Of a stretch of DNA of 11,173 nt, positions 6,036 through 11,173 are shown piece after piece. Each line of letters opens with the position of its first letter. Positions within the stretch are counted from its first letter, which is position 1. The position numbers were made by a program, and so were the translations under genes. Under the pieces are notes generated by a model that saw only the letters and a list, made by a program, of their open reading frames with translations, did no database searches and was not told the DNA's origin. This stretch comes from CAZKUB01 sp964592335. Lineage in GTDB: Archaea > Thermoplasmatota > E2 > DHVEG-1. Location: positions 1 to 11,173 of the forward strand of contig CAZQEU010000056.1 of the NCBI GenBank assembly GCA_964592335.1. The letters run 5' to 3'.

Positions 6036-6686
6036 TCAAAAAATACTATTAATATTCTGAAGGCTTTTTTCTATATGTTTATCTGCATCGTTTTTTACTA
6101 TTGATTCATGGCCCGGATACATATCTGAAACATCGAGTTTATTTATTCTCTGTATGGATTTTTTCAGTTCATCAAGGTTTCCACCTGGAAAATCATATCT
6201 TCCAAAAGAGCCATATGCAAATAGGGTATCACCTGAAAATAAAACTTTTTCGCTAGGTTCATATAAACATATGCAACCTGGCGTGTGACCTGGTGTATGT
6301 AAAACATTAAATTTTTTATCACCTATTTTGATTTCATCATTGTCTTTGAGTTTGATGTCCACTGGTATTTTAGGCATATTTCCGCCTAGCATTCTTGCAA
6401 AATCACTTTTCCCATTCTCTATTTTATTACTTGCTTTTTCATGGGAAATTATCTTTGCTTTTTTATCATTTGCTTCGTAAAGTTTTTTAACACCGCCACA
6501 GTGATCGTAATGCTCATGGGTCAGGATTATTTGTTTTATTTCTTTTAAATCAATAATCTCATTTATTTTGTCGATTATATATTTATTATGCATGCCTGTG
6601 CCACAATCAATTATTGTGTTATTCTCGCCTGTTATTATGTATATATTGGAATCATAGTCAATCCCAGGTATATAGTAAATATTCAT
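6036..6686 (-). CDS. Glyoxalase-II-like metallo-beta-lactamase hydrolase
   Basis: The 216-residue single-domain MBL enzyme carries all metal ligands: THEHYDHCGG (His57, His59, Asp61, His62), HTPGHTPG (His134), FSGDTLF (Asp153) and YPGHE (His193). SGDTLF followed by GSFGRYDFPGG is the pattern of hydroxyacylglutathione hydrolase-like enzymes. Archaea generally lack glutathione, so the real substrate, a thioester or another ester, cannot be named. It is cytoplasmic with no signal. It is the first gene of the minus-strand operon. The ATG at 6686 has no ribosome site, and the leader (6687-6735) is short and AT-rich with TTTATC and TTTTTAAAAAT stretches, so the message may be nearly leaderless or initiate from a weak promoter there. 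Three nt separate it from the MJ1316-family gene. Confidence 0.93.
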   Translation of the reverse strand: MNIYYIPGIDYDSNIYIITGENNTIIDCGTGMHNKYIIDKINEIIDLKEIKQIILTHEHYDHCGGVKKLYEANDKKAKIISHEKASNKIENGKSDFARMLGGNMPKIPVDIKLKDNDEIKIGDKKFNVLHTPGHTPGCICLYEPSEKVLFSGDTLFAYGSFGRYDFPGGNLDELKKSIQRINKLDVSDMYPGHESIVKNDADKHIEKSLQNINSIF

Positions 6687-6735
6687 ATTTTTAAAAATAG
6701 TTTTGAGTTTGATAAATGTATTGCATTATTTTTTT

Positions 6736-9700
6736 TTATTTGAATATTTTGGGGTTGAAAACATAAAAAGTCATTTCACCGCTACTGTTACTTTTTCCTT
6801 GCTGATCATATATTTTTGTCTCTATTTTTTGTTTCATAAAAGCAGGTTCATCCCATCTCCAAACATAGGGTTCTTGAGTGAGAGTATCCTTGAGAGCACC
6901 ATTTACATAAAACTCTGCTTTGCTTATATTATCTGTGTTTACATCAAGACTTAGCGGCCCGAAAATAACTGGTTTGAAGAATGGTATAATCTTTTTGTTT
7001 TTAATGTAAACAAAACTTTCAAAGTTTATATTAAATTTCCTTGAGAGCAAATAGGCTGCAACACAGATTCCTGCGATTAAACCTATATATGGCAGGATGC
7101 TGAATATGTCAAAACCTTGTTCTTCATAAGCTACAAAGTTATAATCTGTAGCATTAGTCCATAGGTTTCCTGCTTCATCTCTTGCTTCTATTTTAAGATT
7201 ATATTTGCTGGTTTCCAGATTGTTATCGGGAGTGTAGCTATATTTTTTGTAATCGGTGGTTTCTAACTTGTTTAATATATCTATAGTTTCTTTTGTTTCC
7301 CAGTTATAAAAATCAGCATACTCTACTGTTACAGGAACATTGTATTCAATAGTAATAGTGGGGTTTTCTTCATTTATTTCACTGTTTTCTTTTGGTGTAA
7401 ATATTATCCATTCTATTACATCTGGAATTATGATATTTTCGTAGGTGAATGTATATACTGTTTCCGGATCATCTAAAACATAGATTCTATTGTTTTTTCG
7501 CCAAACTCTCTCTTTAGAAATCTCTGTGTTATTTGCTTTTACCGTAGTAAGATCAGCATGTGGATATTCATCAGTTACGTGCAGGCAGATCCATCCCTGG
7601 TTTTTATCTATAGTAACAGTCGCAGTTGCAATATCATCATCTTCTACAGTTTCTATATCCTCTGGTTTTTCTTCTTTTATATTTATAATATTGTCCTCTG
7701 TGGGATTCCACATAAACTCAGGAATGTTTTCGTCATCTGTAGATATCAAAAATACTGAGTCATCATTTATACTAACATTTGATCCTTTTATATCATTAAA
7801 AACATTTGATGGATCTACAAAAGTATCGACTATATCATCTGCATCTGTATCATATGCGAAAAATTTTTCGTCAATAGTAATATCATATAATCCTTCTATT
7901 TGATTAACCAATGAATCAGATGGTTGGATTTTTGTCCCCTCAGTGACTGTAACATATGTTGTATCTGTAGCAGTGTTGTCATTATCATCTGTGATAGTTA
8001 GAGTAACAGTGTATACTCCATTTGTTAGATATTCATGTTTTGTTGTCTCCCCTGTGCCTGTTGTACCATCACCAAACTCCCAGCTATACTCTGTTATGTT
8101 GCCATCTAAATCAAAGCTATTATTTCCCAAAAATTCTACATCGATACTTATTATACCACTATACGGTCCACCAGCATCTGCAAATGGTTTTTGAGTGTTG
8201 TTTTGATTACCGGATGGATCTTCTGTAGTTATTATACAGTATACATCAACAAGTTTATCTAAATAAATTACTTTTTCATAGATATTACTTGATTTTTCAT
8301 CCATATCTGCTGTTTGATGCTCTGCACCTTCGTACCAGTATTCAATTTTTGTATTTATGACATCATGTTCATCGGTAATCTCTGCTCTTACAGTATAAGT
8401 ATTATAAACACCTGAAGAAGAATACTCATGTTTTTTTATCTCAATTTCAGGTGCAACACTATCTGTTACTGTTACAGTTTTTGAAATAGTTGTAATGGAA
8501 TTGCCCCATTGATCACAGGCATAAATTGTGTAGCTAAGTGATGCTGTTGTACTATCTAAAATAATTGATGTTTGGAAATAACCTCCACCAACATGTGTCA
8601 TAGCTTGATTTTCACCTTTACTACCATGATTCCAGTTTACTTTTACAGTTAAATCAGATGCTGAATCTGAGTCATCTGTAACTGTTACATTAAACAAAAA
8701 TCCGGCTTGTGGAGAACTTGTTGTAGGTGAATTATCTGTTATTGTTGGTGCTTGCCCTTCATTTATTTCAAAGGTCTTGGTCGAAGAACTTACCCAGTTT
8801 CTCGCATCTCTTGCAAGGATTTGATAACTATAATTTCCAACGATTAGAGATTGGTAATTGTAATAATATGTGTTTCCCGTATTATATTCTGTAATTGAGA
8901 TATTTCTGTTTTCTGAATTTGGATCTGTTAAAAGAAGCCTTACTTCTTCAACCTCTGTGTTATCTGTTATAGTTGTAGAGATATATGTGTAACTTCCAAC
9001 TGTTTGAGGATCTGGTGTAGCAGCAGGTGTCCCAATTGAAGGGGATATTATATCAAGTATTGCTCCGCTGTCTGAACTGGAGATATCTATAGAATATTCA
9101 TATCCGCTATCTAAAATACCATTTCCATCAGCATCATATGCACCTTCTGAACTGTTATCAAAATCATCCCAGTAGTTACCAGCGACAGCAGTGTTAGCAC
9201 CATTTATAATATTGTATCCTGTGGTTGTAGATATGCTATATTGATTGTTGTTTTCACTCATGTCATATACATTTTGTGTGTTGTCATGGAAATAATTGTT
9301 ATAAACCAGGTTATTAATCGCGTAATAGTTTTGATACAATCCATATTGTAGATTCCCTGATATCTCATTTCTGTATAACTCGTCACTTGTTGAGTTTTGT
9401 ATTCTTATACCATCTTTTGTATTGTTTTTAATCTCAGAGAAAATAATATGGTTGTTATCATCTCCAAATAAAAATATACCATGTTTTGAGTTTTGACTAA
9501 TTGTGCTATTATGAATTGTAGTATTTGAACCTAAAACCATTATTCCATAATCTAAGTTACTATTAACCGTGTTATATCCAAGGGTATTTCTACTAGAGTT
9601 TTCCAGTCTTATACCGCTAGCATCATTATCATATATTTTATTGTCTCCATCATGATTGCTTATGGTATTGTAGTTACAGTGGTTATTAAGGTAAATACCG

Positions 9701-10452
9701 TTTAATGTATTGCCAGCTATGTAATTATTTGCAATTGTGTTATAATTGCAAGTTGAGTTTAGATAAACTCCGTTTATACCATTACTACTTATAGTGTTAT
9801 TTTCAATATTGTTGTAAGAACAATCATACAAAAAAACTCCATTATAAGAATTGCTCTGTACATCTGAATATGTTATATTGTTATTATTTGAATTTTCAAT
9901 GTGTATTGCATCTCTAGAATTAGAACATATCTGATTGTAATATATCTTTGTATTATCACAATCGTAAATATATATTCCATATCTGCTATTAGAGATAATA
10001 TTATTTACTAAAACACAGTTACTAACATTAATCTTTACAGCTGCATTAGTAGAACTGTCTCCGCTGTTTTTAATTGTTAGATCACTGATATCCACCCCGG
10101 TTGCATATACTTTTATTACATCACCAGAACTTCCTCCAGAGATAATTGTTGTTGCTTTATCCTCACCAAAAAGATTTAAAGAGGTTTTACTTGAATTAAT
10201 CACTAGATTCTCAGTATATATTCCTTCTAATACGTATATTCTATCCCCAGATGATGCAGCATCAATTGCATTTTGAATATATCTAAAAGGATGAGCACTA
10301 CTTCCATCCCATGGGCCTTCAGTGTTATCATCATCTACGTATAATTTTGGTAAAACACTTGCAGATGACTCGTTAAAATACAAAAAACTTGTAAAACAAC
10401 TAGTAAAAAGCAAAAATACAATTATTCCCCTCAGTAATTTATTGTGTATCAT
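6736..10452 (-). CDS. Large exported beta-helix / PKD / Ig-like surface protein
   Basis: A 1238-residue predicted cell-surface protein. Order: signal peptide (about 1-32, KLLRGIIVFLLF core). Then a NosD/pectate-lyase-type right-handed beta-helix (about 38-430), Asn-rich with a period near 24, closing with GNYWDDF (425-431) and a calcium-loop-like DADGNGILD (440-448). Three Ig-like modules follow (about 475-565, 566-665 and 668-757) and a PKD domain (757-838, with WEFGDGTTG). Next come two Asp-rich units (about 865-882 and 900-918) and another Ig-like module (1012-1108). A transmembrane helix spans about 1116-1137 and is followed by basic residues. A last Ig-like module ends the protein (about 1160-1238, with AEFYVNGAL and PYVWRWDE). 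Many N-x-S/T sequons suggest N-glycosylation. The function is probably adhesion or carbohydrate binding; catalysis is not indicated. The ATG at 10452 gives the signal peptide. It is monocistronic, with its own TATA element at 10511-10519. Confidence 0.85.
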   Translation of the reverse strand: MIHNKLLRGIIVFLLFTSCFTSFLYFNESSASVLPKLYVDDDNTEGPWDGSSAHPFRYIQNAIDAASSGDRIYVLEGIYTENLVINSSKTSLNLFGEDKATTIISGGSSGDVIKVYATGVDISDLTIKNSGDSSTNAAVKINVSNCVLVNNIISNSRYGIYIYDCDNTKIYYNQICSNSRDAIHIENSNNNNITYSDVQSNSYNGVFLYDCSYNNIENNTISSNGINGVYLNSTCNYNTIANNYIAGNTLNGIYLNNHCNYNTISNHDGDNKIYDNDASGIRLENSSRNTLGYNTVNSNLDYGIMVLGSNTTIHNSTISQNSKHGIFLFGDDNNHIIFSEIKNNTKDGIRIQNSTSDELYRNEISGNLQYGLYQNYYAINNLVYNNYFHDNTQNVYDMSENNNQYSISTTTGYNIINGANTAVAGNYWDDFDNSSEGAYDADGNGILDSGYEYSIDISSSDSGAILDIISPSIGTPAATPDPQTVGSYTYISTTITDNTEVEEVRLLLTDPNSENRNISITEYNTGNTYYYNYQSLIVGNYSYQILARDARNWVSSSTKTFEINEGQAPTITDNSPTTSSPQAGFLFNVTVTDDSDSASDLTVKVNWNHGSKGENQAMTHVGGGYFQTSIILDSTTASLSYTIYACDQWGNSITTISKTVTVTDSVAPEIEIKKHEYSSSGVYNTYTVRAEITDEHDVINTKIEYWYEGAEHQTADMDEKSSNIYEKVIYLDKLVDVYCIITTEDPSGNQNNTQKPFADAGGPYSGIISIDVEFLGNNSFDLDGNITEYSWEFGDGTTGTGETTKHEYLTNGVYTVTLTITDDNDNTATDTTYVTVTEGTKIQPSDSLVNQIEGLYDITIDEKFFAYDTDADDIVDTFVDPSNVFNDIKGSNVSINDDSVFLISTDDENIPEFMWNPTEDNIINIKEEKPEDIETVEDDDIATATVTIDKNQGWICLHVTDEYPHADLTTVKANNTEISKERVWRKNNRIYVLDDPETVYTFTYENIIIPDVIEWIIFTPKENSEINEENPTITIEYNVPVTVEYADFYNWETKETIDILNKLETTDYKKYSYTPDNNLETSKYNLKIEARDEAGNLWTNATDYNFVAYEEQGFDIFSILPYIGLIAGICVAAYLLSRKFNINFESFVYIKNKKIIPFFKPVIFGPLSLDVNTDNISKAEFYVNGALKDTLTQEPYVWRWDEPAFMKQKIETKIYDQQGKSNSSGEMTFYVFNPKIFK
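9253..10005 (-). repeat. Degenerate ~72-bp coding repeats (beta-helix coils)
   Basis: Residues about 150-400 of the surface protein repeat every 23-24 residues, e.g. NGVYLNSTCNYNTI followed 24 residues later by NGIYLNNHCNYNTI. Each unit is one coil of the beta-helix. At DNA level the copies are diverged except for short stretches, so the array is old and kept by protein structure. Confidence 0.7.
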
Positions 10453-10464
10453 CCCATCGCCTGC

Positions 10465-10480
10465 ATATGCAATTGCATAT
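10465..10480. promoter_or_regulatory. 16-bp perfect palindrome in leader of the surface-protein gene
   Basis: ATATGCAATTGCATAT is fully self-complementary and lies 12 bp upstream of the surface-protein ATG, between the predicted transcription start (near 10489) and the start codon. It could be an operator for a dimeric regulator or a leader hairpin near the ribosome site. No regulator gene is adjacent. Confidence 0.4.
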
Positions 10481-10510
10481 CCAAGATGTATTATTATGTT
10501 AAAAATATTG

Positions 10511-10519
10511 CTATATAAT
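10511..10519 (-). promoter_or_regulatory. TATA element for the surface-protein gene
   Basis: On the minus strand ATTATATAG lies about 60 bp before the ATG at 10452. Archaeal spacing predicts RNA starting near 10489 and a leader of roughly 37 nt that contains the palindrome. Confidence 0.45.
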
Positions 10520-10578
10520 CCAATATCTATAATAGGTTAAATCAAAGATTTCATAAAAAAATAATTAAACACTTTAAC

Positions 10579-10586
10579 TATTTAAG
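10579..10586 (+). promoter_or_regulatory. TATTTAAG element before the 172-residue gene
   Basis: The octamer TATTTAAG ends 8 nt before the ATG at 10595. As a TATA box it would start RNA inside the frame, favouring Met23 at 10661. If instead the upstream TAATTAAA (10562-10569) is the TATA box, RNA would start at or near 10595 and be leaderless. Confidence 0.3.
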
Positions 10587-10594
10587 ATATAGAT

Positions 10595-11113
10595 ATGCAA
10601 CATGACTTACATGAAAAACAAAAAATAAACAATCAGAGTAATATAAAAAATTCTGATATTATGAAACATACATTGATGTCTCTTATAAAAGTTGCATCTT
10701 CAAAAACATCTGATGACTATGCATGGTCTTCAATAAAAAAATTATTGCATGAGTTAAAGTCAAAATACAATTTTTTAAACTTTGTAAACATAGGGCAAAT
10801 CAAAGAATTAAACTATAATATAGGAGATATCTCCATTGATAATGATTTCGAAAACATAGATTCTTTAGAGTTAGCAAAATCAATACAAGACATAATTGAT
10901 CTTTTGAAAAACTATCTAGGTAACAAAGCAGGTTATTTTTTTATACAGGAGTTTAAAGCGGTTTTAGGTGATAAATATTATACAATCATAAAAGAGATGG
11001 GTGTAGATTTAAGACTTGTCGAGTTACAAAATGAGTTTTCAGGTTTAGATACTAAAAGATTTAAAATAAAAGAATCAGGTAGCTCAAATATTGCTTTTGT
11101 AGAAAAAAATTAA
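10595..11113 (+). CDS. Hypothetical soluble protein, 172 residues
   Basis: I do not recognise this family. Residues 1-22 are polar and Asn/Lys-rich. From about Met23 a helical segment follows (MKHTLMSLIKVASSKTSDDY), then WSSIKKLLHELKSKYNFLNFVNIG. An acidic stretch (GDISIDNDFENID, about 77-89) leads to a helix, SLELAKSIQDIIDLLKNYLG, and to NKAGYFFIQEFKAVLGDKYYTIIKEMGVDLRLVELQNEF (shown in the sequence at about 107-145). There is no signal peptide, membrane helix or cysteine. The mixed helix and strand pattern looks like a small sensor or regulatory domain, but this is only an impression. Alternative start: Met23 at 10661. It is divergent from the surface-protein gene with 142 bp between starts and convergent with tRNA-Pro, 10 nt beyond its stop. 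Base composition and codon use look like the neighbours. Confidence 0.75.
   Translation: MQHDLHEKQKINNQSNIKNSDIMKHTLMSLIKVASSKTSDDYAWSSIKKLLHELKSKYNFLNFVNIGQIKELNYNIGDISIDNDFENIDSLELAKSIQDIIDLLKNYLGNKAGYFFIQEFKAVLGDKYYTIIKEMGVDLRLVELQNEFSGLDTKRFKIKESGSSNIAFVEKN
11103..11109 (-). terminator. T-run after tRNA-Pro(TGG)
   Basis: Seven A on the plus strand give a U7 tract on the minus strand, 14 nt past the mature tRNA 3' end. This is a typical archaeal tRNA terminator. It overlaps the last codons of the convergent hypothetical gene. Confidence 0.45.
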
Positions 11114-11123
11114 AATTTAAGAA

Positions 11124-11173
11124 TGGGCCCGCCCGAATTTGAATCGGGGTTCATGGCTCCCAAAGCCACGAGG
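11124..11173 (-). tRNA. tRNA-Pro (TGG anticodon), 5' part cut by window edge
   Basis: Read on the minus strand from the edge: anticodon stem GTGGC/GCCAT closes the loop TTTGGGA, with anticodon TGG at 11162-11160. A 4-nt variable loop GAAC follows. The T-arm CCCGA-TTCAAAT-TCGGG is perfectly paired. The acceptor 3' strand is CGGGCCC, then discriminator A at 11124. The following bases are TTC, so CCA is not encoded and must be added. The expected 5' acceptor strand GGGCCCG lies outside the window. Confidence 0.9.

Noticed and set aside
6687..6735. Promoter for the MBL-MJ1316 operon
   Set aside because: The gap is AT-rich but no element stands out from the background, so none was called.
7490..7903. 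Plus-strand open frame of 137 codons inside the surface-protein gene
   Set aside because: It has no ribosome site or recognisable domain, and the opposite strand encodes a continuous domain architecture.
9253..10005. Regularly spaced repeats that might suggest a CRISPR array
   Set aside because: The units are degenerate, about 72 bp, without unique spacers, and translate into beta-helix coils in one uninterrupted frame.
1..11173. tRNA-bounded integrated element between the two tRNA-Pro genes
   Set aside because: The interval holds a core ribosomal/RNA polymerase operon and AsnRS, no integrase, and no duplicated tRNA end forming att sites was seen.

Overview
The window is archaeal chromosome, very AT-rich. 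Evidence for archaea: the gene order uS13-uS4-uS11-RNA polymerase subunit D, TATA-type promoters, oligo-T terminators, and genes for UPF0282 and MJ1316/UPF0248 proteins and an archaeal-type AsnRS. The large Ig/PKD/beta-helix surface protein and the low GC suggest a Thermoplasmatota-like or other euryarchaeal lineage. That placement is an inference from style and was not tested.

Layout, left to right. (1) Minus strand, 1-2902: a translation/transcription operon rps13-rps4-rps11-rpoD, read from 2902 down to 124. The genes are packed with gaps of 2 to 12 nt. A tRNA-Pro(CGG) lies just downstream and runs off the left edge. uS13 has about 113 extra N-terminal residues and uS4 about 80 extra C-terminal residues. 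Both additions are charged, low-complexity tails, and they share an identical 53-bp stretch. (2) 2903-3054: a divergent promoter region with a symmetrical TATA element. (3) Plus strand, 3055-4657: asparaginyl-tRNA synthetase, then an acylphosphatase 19 nt later. (4) Minus strand, 6686 down to 4676: a compact four-gene operon. In transcription order it encodes a glyoxalase-II-like metallo-beta-lactamase (MBL) hydrolase, an MJ1316-family RNA-end-recognition protein, a UPF0282 MBL protein and a small coiled-coil protein. It converges with the acylphosphatase gene over 18 nt. (5) Minus strand, 6736-10452: a 1238-residue exported protein with a NosD-like right-handed beta-helix, several Ig-like modules, one PKD domain, a late transmembrane helix and a further Ig-like module after it. 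(6) 10453-10594: a divergent promoter region with a 16-bp perfect palindrome. (7) Plus strand, 10595-11113: an unrecognised 172-residue soluble protein, convergent with a second tRNA-Pro (TGG anticodon, minus strand) that runs off the right edge.

Most of the window is housekeeping information processing. The less ordinary parts are the matched tails on two ribosomal proteins, the operon that places an RNA-cyclic-end-binding protein between two different MBL enzymes, and the architecture of the surface protein. No mobile element, CRISPR array or phage gene was seen. No gene-free stretch exceeds about 150 bases.
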